Notes under the pieces: generated by a model | The model's database searches: none | Told to the model about the DNA's origin: nothing | What the model saw: the letters and a program-made list of their open reading frames with translations, nothing else | Part shown: positions 1 to 6,917 of the stretch, one piece after another | Numbering within the stretch: position 1 is the stretch's first letter | How the letters are laid out: every line of letters begins with the position of its first letter | Assembly (NCBI GenBank): GCA_016282455.1 | Contig: JAEEKM010000254.1 | Span: forward strand, 1-7,061 | Direction: 5' to 3' | Length of the DNA stretch: 7,061 nucleotides | Source of the DNA: Treponema sp. | GTDB taxonomy: Bacteria; Spirochaetota; Spirochaetia; Treponematales; Treponemataceae | Position numbers and translations under genes: made by a program

Positions 1-1579
1 CAGGGAAAGATTCAACAAGAATCTTGCAGATGATTTTTCCAAGCTGGGTCGGAACAAGCTGTTTATTGCTTCTGGTAACATAGTAGCGGTCAAGCAGCAC
101 ACTGATGATTGGAGAATAGGTTGAAGGACGTCCGATTCCTTTTTCTTCCAGGGCTTTAACAATGGAAGCATCAGTGTATCTTGAGGGTCCCTGTGTAAAG
201 TGCTGTTCAGGATAGAACTTACCGCTTGAAAGTTTTTCGTCTACCTTAAGGGAAGGAAGGGAACCTGTAACTTCTTCTTTTGAAGAAAGAGTTTTTATTA
301 CATTGTAAAAACCTTTTTCACTAAGTTTAGAAGCACTTACACGGAAGATTGCATCTCCTGCCTTAATGTCTACACTGGTGGTGCGGGTCTTTGCATTGTT
401 CATCTGACTTGAAACAAAACGTTCCCAGATGATTGAATAAAGACGGAGCTGGTCTCTTGTAAGATATTCTTTTACACTGTCGGGAGTGTATTTTACGTAA
501 GTGGGGCGGATTGCTTCGTGGGCATCCTGTGCACCTTTTCCAACTGCATATTCAATTTTTTCAGGAGGAAGCTGGTCTGGAAAGTTCTTACCAATCCAGT
601 CACGCACATCATCAATTGCAGTCTGAGAAATACGAACGCTGTCTGTTCGCATGTAAGTGATAAGACCTACACGGGTTGAACCTATCTGAATGCCTTCGTA
701 AAGCTGCTGGGCAATCTGCATGGTTTTGCGGCTGGTGTAGCCTAAACGGGTTGCACTTAACTGCTGGAGTTTTGAAGTGGTAAAGGGAGCCTTTGGGCGG
801 ACAGTTTTTTCTGTTTCCTTTACTTCGCTTACAATACAGTCGCTGTTTTGAATTTCATCTATGATTTTGTTTACTTCTTTTTCACTCTTAAGTTCAGGTT
901 TTGTTCCCTTGTACTGAACAAGCTGGGCGGTAAACTTTGTCTTTCCTTTTACAAAGTCTGCATCGAGGGTCCAGTATTCTTCAGGAATAAAGTTTTCAAC
1001 TTCTTCTTCGCGTTCACAGATGAGGCGGAGGGCCACAGACTGAACACGGCCTGCACTAAGACCATTCTTAACTTTTTTCCATAAAAGAGGACTCAGATTA
1101 TAACCCACAAGTCTGTCAAGAACACGGCGGGCTTTCTGGGCATTCACTTTATTTTCTTCTATATCACCGGGATGTTTTACGGCTTCTTTAATTGCAACCG
1201 GAGTAATTTCGTTAAAGACAATGCGTTCAATGGGTGCAGTAGTTTTGTCCTGAAGTGCATTGCGCAGGTGCCAGGCAATTGCTTCTCCCTCGCGGTCATT
1301 ATCAGATGCAAGCAGAACCTGTGTGGAATTTTTTGCATCTTTCTGAAGTTCCTTAAGAAGTTTTGCCCTGCCGCGAACGGTAATGTATTCGGGCTGAAAA
1401 TTATTTTCTACATTTATTGCAAGACGGCTTTTGGGAAGGTCAATAAGATGTCCCATACTGGCCTTTACGGTGTATCCGCTTCCAAGGTAGTGTTCAATGG
1501 TTTTTGCCTTTGCAGGCGACTCCACTATGACAAGAGTATGTTTTTTAGAAGTCTTCTTTTTAGTTGTAGCTTTTGCCAT
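1..1579 (-). CDS. topA: DNA topoisomerase I (type IA), N-terminal 526 codons, 3' end beyond window
   Basis: This is a type IA topoisomerase that relaxes negative supercoils through a transient 5'-phosphotyrosine link. My translation from the ATG at 1579 is open to the left edge, so the gene is cut by the window rather than truncated. A lysine-rich leader (residues 1-13) precedes the Toprim domain. That domain has the VESPAKAKTIE motif with catalytic Glu20 and the metal-binding DNDREGEAIAWHL motif (Asp93, Asp95, Glu97). The LSAGRVQSVALR motif lies at 174-185. The active-site motif GLITYMRTDS places the nucleophile at Tyr309, and AHEAIRPT (His354) follows. Residue 526 is still within the catalytic core, so the C-terminal zinc-finger or strand-passage region is not visible. 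The start follows dprA by 8 bp and has a GAGG ribosome site that begins inside the dprA stop codon. Identity is essentially certain. Confidence 0.97.
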   Translation of the reverse strand, partial: MAKATTKKKTSKKHTLVIVESPAKAKTIEHYLGSGYTVKASMGHLIDLPKSRLAINVENNFQPEYITVRGRAKLLKELQKDAKNSTQVLLASDNDREGEAIAWHLRNALQDKTTAPIERIVFNEITPVAIKEAVKHPGDIEENKVNAQKARRVLDRLVGYNLSPLLWKKVKNGLSAGRVQSVALRLICEREEEVENFIPEEYWTLDADFVKGKTKFTAQLVQYKGTKPELKSEKEVNKIIDEIQNSDCIVSEVKETEKTVRPKAPFTTSKLQQLSATRLGYTSRKTMQIAQQLYEGIQIGSTRVGLITYMRTDSVRISQTAIDDVRDWIGKNFPDQLPPEKIEYAVGKGAQDAHEAIRPTYVKYTPDSVKEYLTRDQLRLYSIIWERFVSSQMNNAKTRTTSVDIKAGDAIFRVSASKLSEKGFYNVIKTLSSKEEVTGSLPSLKVDEKLSSGKFYPEQHFTQGPSRYTDASIVKALEEKGIGRPSTYSPIISVLLDRYYVTRSNKQLVPTQLGKIICKILVESFP

Positions 1580-1585
1580 GCTATA

Positions 1586-1590
1586 CCTCA
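1586..1590 (-). promoter_or_regulatory. topA ribosome binding site overlapping the dprA stop codon
   Basis: On the minus strand the dprA stop TGA runs directly into GG, giving TGAGG followed by six bases and the topA ATG at 1579. The Shine-Dalgarno core GAGG therefore shares bases with the dprA terminator codon. A ribosome finishing dprA would sit on the topA initiation site, so coupling of the two genes is likely. It also fixes the topA start. Confidence 0.75.
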
Positions 1591-2538
1591 ACTCTCTTTA
1601 CGCCGATCTAAAAAATCAGCAAAGTTTCTTATTATGGGAGCACCTTCATCCACATAACTTGAAAGAGTGTGCTCCAGTTTATATGCAAGCCCGGACGTAT
1701 TCTTTGCAAGAGAAAGTTTTTGTCTTAAGGCCTTTTTACTTTTTTCATCCTGAAGTCTGGCTTCTTCACAAAAAGCAGACTCATGCACATACAGATCCCG
1801 GTTGTAGTCTAAGGCAAACTGGGCTGTAATTAAAGTGCCGCTTCCACAGGGGGCCTGTACTGCAATAGTAGCAGAACTTAAGGCTGCAATTATTCTGTTC
1901 CGCTGAACAAACCTGAAAGGTTCTGCAGGAGTTCCAGGAATGTATTCACTTAAAAGCAGACCACCTGTCTGAATAATGTTTCTTGCAAGAGCCTTGTGTC
2001 CTTCTGGAACGATTGTATCTATTCCAGTGGGGAGTACTGCACAGGTACGTCCTCCCTTAACAGAAAGCGTTCCCTTGTGGGCAAAGGCATCAATTCCGTT
2101 TGCAAGACCACTTACCACAGTAAATCCATGCTCTGCTGCATCATGTGCAAAGTTAAAGGAAGCTTCTGCACATTCACGGATGACATCTCTTGTTCCAACC
2201 ACAGACACACAGGGTTCAAGAAGTGCATTCAAATCTCCCCGCCAGAAAACCATGTAGGGCATATCGGGAATCTCCCTTAAAAGAACAGGAAAGTCCGCTT
2301 CGTCAAAACGCGCACACTGTATCTTCTGGGCTTCCATAAGGGCGAGAGACTTTCTTGCAAAAAGAACGGTATCCTGACCGTTCCACTTTGATTTAGAAAC
2401 CCTGCCTATGATTTTAGAGATGTCTGTTATAGAAAGTACCGCAAGTTGCTCCAAACTGTCAATATTCTTCTTTAAAATAACTTTTTCCCGAAGTGTTAAA
2501 AAAGAGATTGAAGAAATTGCGATATCCAAATCCTGCAT
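1588..2538 (-). CDS. dprA: DprA/Smf family DNA-processing protein, divergent C-terminus
   Basis: DprA binds single-stranded DNA and loads RecA, classically during natural transformation, though it also occurs in bacteria not known to be transformable. The 316-residue product has an N-terminal helical (SAM/HhH-like) part, about 1-75, then the Rossmann-like domain. Visible family motifs are SVVGTR (112-117), VVSGLANGIDAFAH (141-154), CAVLPTGID (166-174), GGLLLSEYIPGT (192-203), QRNRIIAALS (212-221) and GSGTLITAQFAL (232-243). Differences from the usual consensus are Gln228 where the family normally has Glu (VEA to VQA), VHESAF (251-256) where VPG is usual, and about 40 lysine- and charge-rich residues before the final EGAPII (298-303). 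There is no DML1/winged-helix domain. The start is limited by an in-frame TAG two codons upstream. The family is secure; activity in competence is not shown. Confidence 0.93.
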   Translation of the reverse strand: MQDLDIAISSISFLTLREKVILKKNIDSLEQLAVLSITDISKIIGRVSKSKWNGQDTVLFARKSLALMEAQKIQCARFDEADFPVLLREIPDMPYMVFWRGDLNALLEPCVSVVGTRDVIRECAEASFNFAHDAAEHGFTVVSGLANGIDAFAHKGTLSVKGGRTCAVLPTGIDTIVPEGHKALARNIIQTGGLLLSEYIPGTPAEPFRFVQRNRIIAALSSATIAVQAPCGSGTLITAQFALDYNRDLYVHESAFCEEARLQDEKSKKALRQKLSLAKNTSGLAYKLEHTLSSYVDEGAPIIRNFADFLDRRKES

Positions 2539-2551
2539 AGTCTAAAGGTAC

Positions 2552-3310
2552 TTAATTTGAGTGCATGATGTCAAGAACATCTTTTTTTCTTGCTTCTGCC
2601 TCAGAAACCTTTTCTGCATTGGGTTTAAGCGTAATAATCTGGTCGTAGAGGGAAATTGCTTTTTCAAACTCGTAATTCATATAGTAAACACGGGCAAGAA
2701 CAAACATTGCATTTGTGTCGCGGGTCTGGGTCTGCAAAAAGCGCTCAAGGTAAGGAATTGCTTTTTCACTTTCGTCCATGAGCTCAAAGGCGTAAAGCAC
2801 ACCGATTCCGTACATGGCACGGTAGTAGCGGGGGTCAATGCTTAAGGCACGTTCGTAGGCACTTTCACTTAAACGAAGATAGTTAAGGCGCTTCCTGTCG
2901 TTTTCACGGCTGCCCTGAGCCTGATAATCCAGCTGGGAGTTTGCAAGATAACCTGCACACACGCCAATCCAATAGTAGAGATTAGCATTGTCAGGATAAA
3001 AAACAACTGACTGCTGAAAGGCTTCGAGTGCTTTTGTGTACATGCCCTGGTCCAGGTAACGGGTTCCAAGAATTTTAAACCAGATGCCTTCCTGTGCCTG
3101 GGTTGCAACAAGATCCATTGCACGGGCATCGTATTTTTTTATTGCTTCTTCAAGTTCTTCTTTTGTAGTGGGATTAGAAACGCCCTCTTCCATTTTCTGC
3201 ATGCGCTTAACGGTATTCATTGAAGGAGAGCAGGAAGTTATTCCCAGAATAAAAATGCCCAGCAGTGCAATTAACGTCCTGCCTGCAAAAAAACAAGATG
3301 ACTTTTTCAT
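2552..3310 (-). CDS. TPR-repeat lipoprotein, function unknown
   Basis: A 252-residue envelope protein of unknown specific role. It begins with a lipoprotein signal peptide: Lys2, Lys3 and Arg11, a hydrophobic stretch at about 12-24, and the lipobox ITSC with Cys27 as the lipidated residue. Ser28 follows, with no Asp at +2, so outer-membrane or periplasm-facing placement is possible, though spirochaete sorting rules differ from those of E. coli. After a charged linker (about 30-72) come tetratricopeptide units at roughly 75-108, 109-160 (interrupted by a polar insert at about 121-145), 161-196 and 199-232. Typical TPR positions are visible in YTKALEAFQQSVVFYPDNAN and FEKAISLYDQIITLKPNAE. TPR units mediate protein-protein contacts. 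The ATG overlaps the recombinase TGA by 4 bp and has a strong GGGAGG ribosome site six bases upstream, inside the recombinase gene. That supports both the start and coupled translation. Confidence 0.9.
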   Translation of the reverse strand: MKKSSCFFAGRTLIALLGIFILGITSCSPSMNTVKRMQKMEEGVSNPTTKEELEEAIKKYDARAMDLVATQAQEGIWFKILGTRYLDQGMYTKALEAFQQSVVFYPDNANLYYWIGVCAGYLANSQLDYQAQGSRENDRKRLNYLRLSESAYERALSIDPRYYRAMYGIGVLYAFELMDESEKAIPYLERFLQTQTRDTNAMFVLARVYYMNYEFEKAISLYDQIITLKPNAEKVSEAEARKKDVLDIMHSN

Positions 3311-4215
3311 TTATTTCCTCCCTGAGTATTCTCCCCTCTGTGACCGGGAAAATATTCTCTATGAAAATCATGCAGCTGTTCTGCGTCTATGTGTGTATAT
3401 ATCTGCGTTGTTGCAAGATCGGAATGCCCCAGAAGTTCCTGAACACTGCGAAGGTCTGCCCCACCGGCAAGAAGATGCGTAGCAAAGGAATGCCTTAGCG
3501 TATGGACTTTTGCCTGAACACCGCTCTTAGCTTCCATTGCCTGAAAGTTTTTCCAGATGCCTTTTCTGGAAAGGGGATTACCCCTGCAGTGAACAAAAAC
3601 TTCCGCCACATTTTTTTCTTTTACCAGAAGAGGGCGTGCTTCTGAAAGATATTTTTTAAGCCAGTATTTGGCAACATCTCCAAAAGGAACAATTCTTTCT
3701 TTGTCCCCCTTACCGTGAACCAAAAGAAGCTGTTCCTTAAAGTGCACGTTGGAAATTAAAAGACCAGCCGCTTCTGAAATGCGGAGGCCTGAACTGTAGA
3801 TCAGTTCGTAAAGGGCACGGTCCCTTAAACCGGCGGGTTTAGAAACATCTACCGCTTCAAGTAGACTTTCTACCTGATCTAAATCGAGCACTTTTGGAAG
3901 AAGACGTTCTGCTTTAGGGCGGTCAAGTTCCAGTGCAAAGTTTTCACTCCAGACTCCCTGTCTTTTTAAATACTGTCCAAAGGCACGGAGGGCGGAAATA
4001 TCTTTTGCACGGGTCAGTTCTGAAAAACCACGGCTCTTTCTTTCTACAAGAAATGCAACCAGGGTGCGGGTGTCTGCGGCAGAAAGATTCATTTCTTTTT
4101 CCTTAAGAAACTTAAGGAATTCCTCGCAGGAAAAAACATAAGTTTCTGCCGTGAGTTCAGAATGGCGTTCCACAAGAATTACATCGTTGTAAAAACCCTG
4201 CAAATGATTTTCCAT
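3307..4215 (-). CDS. Site-specific tyrosine recombinase, XerC/XerD family
   Basis: The 302-residue product has the normal length and architecture of Xer recombinases: an N-terminal SAM-like core-binding domain (about 1-95) and a catalytic domain (about 105-290). All catalytic residues are visible: Arg145 in SSGLRISEAAGL, Lys169 in HGKGDKERIVPFG, His238 and Arg241 in VHTLRHSFATHLL, His264 in LLGHSD, and nucleophile Tyr273 in IYTHID. Family role: such enzymes resolve chromosome dimers at dif near the septum, usually with FtsK. Its place next to ftsZ on one side and close to dprA-topA on the other fits a housekeeping role better than a phage integrase. The dprA-topA-xer neighbourhood recalls CodV (XerC-like) of Bacillus. 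XerC and XerD cannot be separated by eye, so I give no symbol. The ribosome site is AAGGA, formed from the ftsZ stop, with an 11-base spacer, longer than ideal. Confidence 0.93.
   Translation of the reverse strand: MENHLQGFYNDVILVERHSELTAETYVFSCEEFLKFLKEKEMNLSAADTRTLVAFLVERKSRGFSELTRAKDISALRAFGQYLKRQGVWSENFALELDRPKAERLLPKVLDLDQVESLLEAVDVSKPAGLRDRALYELIYSSGLRISEAAGLLISNVHFKEQLLLVHGKGDKERIVPFGDVAKYWLKKYLSEARPLLVKEKNVAEVFVHCRGNPLSRKGIWKNFQAMEAKSGVQAKVHTLRHSFATHLLAGGADLRSVQELLGHSDLATTQIYTHIDAEQLHDFHREYFPGHRGENTQGGNK
3317..3322 (-). promoter_or_regulatory. Ribosome binding site for the TPR lipoprotein, inside the recombinase 3' end
   Basis: The minus strand reads GGGAGG, then AAATAA, then ATG at 3310. 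The site lies within the last codons of the recombinase gene (Gly-Gly-Asn-Lys-stop), and start and stop overlap as ATGA. This is a textbook arrangement for translational coupling and confirms the ATG chosen for the lipoprotein. Confidence 0.8.
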
Positions 4216-4229
4216 GTCAGAAAAAATCC

Positions 4230-5645
4230 TTACTCAGAAAGATTGATTCCCCTGGGAAGATTATCCACATTGCGCCACACTGCAGGCTGACTCAAATCAT
4301 CAGAACGAACAGTAATGCCGCTGGGAATGGAATGAACACCAGGTCTTGGCTGAGGTTTTACAGAAACATTTTCTGTCTTTACAGAATCTGAGTTTTCAAG
4401 ATTGAGTCCTGACGAAGATTCAGCACCCTCTGAGGCAAGTGCAAAAAGAGTTTCCTTTTTTAAGGGAAGTGAACTTGCAGAAGGACTTTCCTCTTCTTCA
4501 GAAGTTTCTGTATCCTTTGTGTCGTCGCCTGCGGAACTTCCCATTCCACCGCGGAGAACTTTTGCAAAATCAGAAGCGGAGAATACATTGTCATTTTTTT
4601 CTGCAGAAGCATTATCAGAATCAGGAGTAAGAAGGTCTCCGGAATCTGCCTGATCAAAGCCGGTTGCAATTACAGTTACTGCAACTTTTTCGCCCATCTC
4701 CTGATCAAGAACAAGACCGACAAAAACTTCAACGTATTTTGCAGCAGATGCTTTAATGTTGTTAACAATTTCTTCCACTTCAAGCATGGAAAGATTTTCG
4801 CTTCCCGTAATGTTGATGAGGATTTTTGAAGCACCGTCAATCTGTCTGTTTTCAAGCATGGGGTTGTTGATTGCTTCCTGTGCGGCAGTAATAGCCCTGT
4901 TCTCTCCGGAACCAAAGCCCACGCCAAGAATGGAGTCACCCTGATTTTTCATAACGCTCTTTACGTCTGCAAAGTCAAGGTTAATTTCTCCGTGACGGGT
5001 AATGATTTCAGAAATTCCCTGTACACCCTGACAAAGCACATCGTCTGCAAGACGGAATGCCTGTGGCCAGGGAAGAGGTTTATCTGTGTATTTTTCAGCA
5101 ACCTTCATTACCTGTTTGTTTGGAATAACGATAAGGCTGTCTACATTTTTTCTGAGTTTTTTAATTCCTTCGAGTGCATTTGACATGCGGGCAGGTCCTT
5201 CAAACTCAAAGGGAGTTGTAACAACTGCAATTGTAAGAATACCTGCTTCGCGGGCAATACCTGCAACAACCGGGGCTGAACCTGTTCCTGTTCCACCACC
5301 CATACCGGCCGTGATTATTACCATGTCGGCTCCAGTTAAGGCACGGGCAATTTCTTCCCTGTCTTCATTTGCGGCACTTTCACCAACGGCAGGGTTTCCG
5401 CCTGCACCAAGGCCGCCAGTAAGTTTCTGTCCGATTGCAATACGGGTCTGTGCCGTTGAATGATTTAAAGCCTGAAGATCTGTATTCATCACGACAAACT
5501 CAACGTCTTTTACACCGGCACTAATCATTCTGCGGACTGCATTAGATCCACCGCCACCACAGCCTACAACTTTTATAACGGTAGGATTCTCTTCTTCAAA
5601 CTGTGCTCCCGCCTGTGAATCCTGTACTACAGAAAGTTCTATCAT
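4230..5645 (-). CDS. ftsZ: Cell division protein FtsZ
   Basis: This is the tubulin-like GTPase that polymerises at midcell on the cytoplasmic face of the inner membrane and directs septum formation. Of 471 residues, about 22-330 form the conserved core: GCGGGGSNAVRRM (28-40), VVMNTDLQAL (51-60), the tubulin signature GGGTGTGSAPVVAG (116-129), TTPFEFEG (143-150), and the T7 catalytic loop NLDFADVKSVM with Asn222, Asp224 and Asp227. The H7 region (about 183-200) reads KYTDKPLPWPQAFRLADD, a few residues longer than in E. coli. A long Ser/Glu/Asp-rich linker (about 331-449) leads to a C-terminal peptide, LSQPAVWRNV (451-460), followed by 11 more residues. The protein is longer than the usual 380-ish residues because of this linker. 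The start has a very strong AGGAGGGG ribosome site overlapping the ftsA stop. Identity is certain. Confidence 0.98.
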   Translation of the reverse strand: MIELSVVQDSQAGAQFEEENPTVIKVVGCGGGGSNAVRRMISAGVKDVEFVVMNTDLQALNHSTAQTRIAIGQKLTGGLGAGGNPAVGESAANEDREEIARALTGADMVIITAGMGGGTGTGSAPVVAGIAREAGILTIAVVTTPFEFEGPARMSNALEGIKKLRKNVDSLIVIPNKQVMKVAEKYTDKPLPWPQAFRLADDVLCQGVQGISEIITRHGEINLDFADVKSVMKNQGDSILGVGFGSGENRAITAAQEAINNPMLENRQIDGASKILINITGSENLSMLEVEEIVNNIKASAAKYVEVFVGLVLDQEMGEKVAVTVIATGFDQADSGDLLTPDSDNASAEKNDNVFSASDFAKVLRGGMGSSAGDDTKDTETSEEEESPSASSLPLKKETLFALASEGAESSSGLNLENSDSVKTENVSVKPQPRPGVHSIPSGITVRSDDLSQPAVWRNVDNLPRGINLSE

Positions 5646-5648
5646 AGT

Positions 5649-5656
5649 CCCCTCCT
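5649..5656 (-). promoter_or_regulatory. Strong ftsZ ribosome binding site overlapping the ftsA stop codon
   Basis: The minus strand reads TAGGAGGGGACT before the ftsZ ATG at 5645. The TAG is the ftsA stop, and AGGAGG is a perfect Shine-Dalgarno core five bases (GGACT) from the start. It is the best ribosome site in the window, in line with FtsZ being needed in larger amounts than FtsA. Confidence 0.8.
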
Positions 5657-6905
5657 AGAAAAACTTTTTTATAAAACTTTTTAAAAGACCCATCTTTCCT
5701 TCCCCAGAAGATGAATCCATACGCTTTGACTTGTGACCTTTTTCTTTACGCACTGAATCTTTGTTGGCAATCACAAGTCCAGTTACTGTTGCAAAATCAG
5801 GTTCCCTGTAACTCTGGTCTGCACCGCCTAAATCAGGAGCACATCCGACCCTTACAGAGCTTGTTCCCCATACACTTTCGCAGAGTTCAACAACACCCGG
5901 CATTAAAGAACCACCGCCTGTAAGAACAATACTGCCCGAAAGTTTTTTGAGGTTTGAATTGCGAACCACATCTTTTTTTACAAGAGTAAAAATCTCTTCC
6001 ATGCGGGAAGCGATTATTTCGCAGAGTTCATATCTGTTTGTAAGTTCCGGAGGACGACCGCCCACACCAGGAATAATTACTTCTTCTTCCTTTTCATTTC
6101 CCTGAATCCAGCAGCAGCCTTTTTCGATTTTTATTTTTTCTGCAACTGAAACAGGAATTCCTTTTACAACAGAAATATCGCTTGTAACAAGATTTCCGCC
6201 CACAGGAATTGAACAGGTGTAAACAGGTGCCCCCTTGTTAAGCACCATCACGTCTGTGGTTCCTCCGCCCAAGTCAATGAGGATTGAACCAAGTTCCCTT
6301 TCGTCTTCGTGAACGGTAGCATAAGTGGAAGCAAGGGTTTTTAGCATAATGTCATCGTACTGGTAACCTGCACGAATAAGACTCTGATTGATGTTTGAAA
6401 GGGCTGTAATGGAAGCGGTTACAAGATGAACTGCAACTTCAAGGCGAACTCCCATCATGCCAATGGGATCTTTTACTCCGCTCATTGTATCAATTGTATA
6501 TTCCTGAGGAATTACGTGAATGAGGCTCTTGTCTGGAGAACGGGGTACTGCGTGGGAAACTTCTATTGCACGTTTTTTTGCAGACTCAGAAATTTCTAAG
6601 GCACGGTTTTTTGACGTAGGGTCAACTGCAACTGCACCACGGGAGTTAAGGCTTTCTACCTGACTTCCGCCAACTGCAGTGTAAACGCTTGTAACTTCAA
6701 CACCGGCTTCCTGTTCTGCTTCTTCAATTGTTTCTTTAATGACACTTGTTGCGGCATCAATGTTAACAATCACACCGTTTCTTAAACCCGCAGAAGGTTT
6801 CTTTGCACAGCCGATAATTTCAAGATGACCGTCATCATCATTTTCTGCAATTACAACGCGGACAAAAGATGTACCGATATCAAGTCCAACGATTATGTTA
6901 CTCAT
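5655..6905 (-). CDS. ftsA: Cell division protein FtsA
   Basis: FtsA is an actin-like ATP-binding protein that tethers FtsZ filaments to the inner membrane and recruits later divisome proteins. The 416-residue product shows the actin/Hsp70 nucleotide-binding motifs: phosphate-1 GLDIGTSFVRVVI (7-19), phosphate-2 LIDLGGGTTDVMVL (209-222) and the adenosine motif SIVLTGGGSLMPG (325-337). The FtsA-specific 1C subdomain lies at about 85-165, including HVIPQEYTID (130-139). GVGGRPPELTNRYE (280-293) is a typical FtsA segment. After a basic, low-complexity linker (about 383-404), the protein ends in an amphipathic helix, MGLLKSFIKKFF (405-416), the expected membrane-targeting sequence. AGGAG lies six bases before the ATG, 12 bp after ftsQ. 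The ftsQ-ftsA-ftsZ order is the classical dcw order. Nothing is broken or missing. Confidence 0.98.
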   Translation of the reverse strand: MSNIIVGLDIGTSFVRVVIAENDDDGHLEIIGCAKKPSAGLRNGVIVNIDAATSVIKETIEEAEQEAGVEVTSVYTAVGGSQVESLNSRGAVAVDPTSKNRALEISESAKKRAIEVSHAVPRSPDKSLIHVIPQEYTIDTMSGVKDPIGMMGVRLEVAVHLVTASITALSNINQSLIRAGYQYDDIMLKTLASTYATVHEDERELGSILIDLGGGTTDVMVLNKGAPVYTCSIPVGGNLVTSDISVVKGIPVSVAEKIKIEKGCCWIQGNEKEEEVIIPGVGGRPPELTNRYELCEIIASRMEEIFTLVKKDVVRNSNLKKLSGSIVLTGGGSLMPGVVELCESVWGTSSVRVGCAPDLGGADQSYREPDFATVTGLVIANKDSVRKEKGHKSKRMDSSSGEGKMGLLKSFIKKFF

Positions 6906-6911
6906 CTTACG

Positions 6912-6916
6912 CTCCT
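6912..6916 (-). promoter_or_regulatory. ftsA ribosome binding site
   Basis: The minus strand reads AGGAG, then CGTAAG, then the ftsA ATG at 6905. The six-base spacer is near ideal. The site lies in the 12-bp gap after the ftsQ stop TAG (6920-6918) and fixes the ftsA start. Confidence 0.7.
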
Positions 6917-6917
6917 G

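Noticed and set aside
88..99. Apparent absence of a listed gene in positions 1-1579
   Set aside because: The region is not empty. It is the open-ended 5' part of topA, which has no stop codon inside the window.
1097..1119. Minus-strand TTGACA (1119-1114) and TATAAT (1102-1097), both perfect sigma-70 boxes inside topA
   Set aside because: The spacer is only 11 bases, not 16-18. There is no extended -10 TG, and the bases encode the conserved LDRLVGYNLS segment of TopA.
1172..1657. A 161-codon plus-strand open frame opposite topA and the dprA end
   Set aside because: It is antisense to well-conserved TopA coding sequence, has low-complexity Phe/Cys-rich composition and resembles no protein family. 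It is a shadow of the real gene.
2869..3129. An 86-codon minus-strand open frame within the TPR lipoprotein gene
   Set aside because: It is out of frame with a protein that has a clear signal peptide and TPR units, and it has no ribosome site of its own.
4099..4119. The 9-bp inverted repeat as an intrinsic terminator
   Set aside because: It is AT-rich, lies inside an intact coding sequence, and no T-run follows it on the minus strand (GAAAAAGAAATG follows instead).
3307..4215. Recombinase as a phage or mobile-element integrase
   Set aside because: It has Xer-typical length and motifs, sits within a housekeeping operon, and no attachment repeats, tRNA or other mobile-element genes are present.
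5086..5463. A 125-codon plus-strand open frame opposite ftsZ
   Set aside because: It lies fully antisense to the FtsZ GTPase core, with Pro/Ala-rich content that reflects Gly codons read on the other strand.
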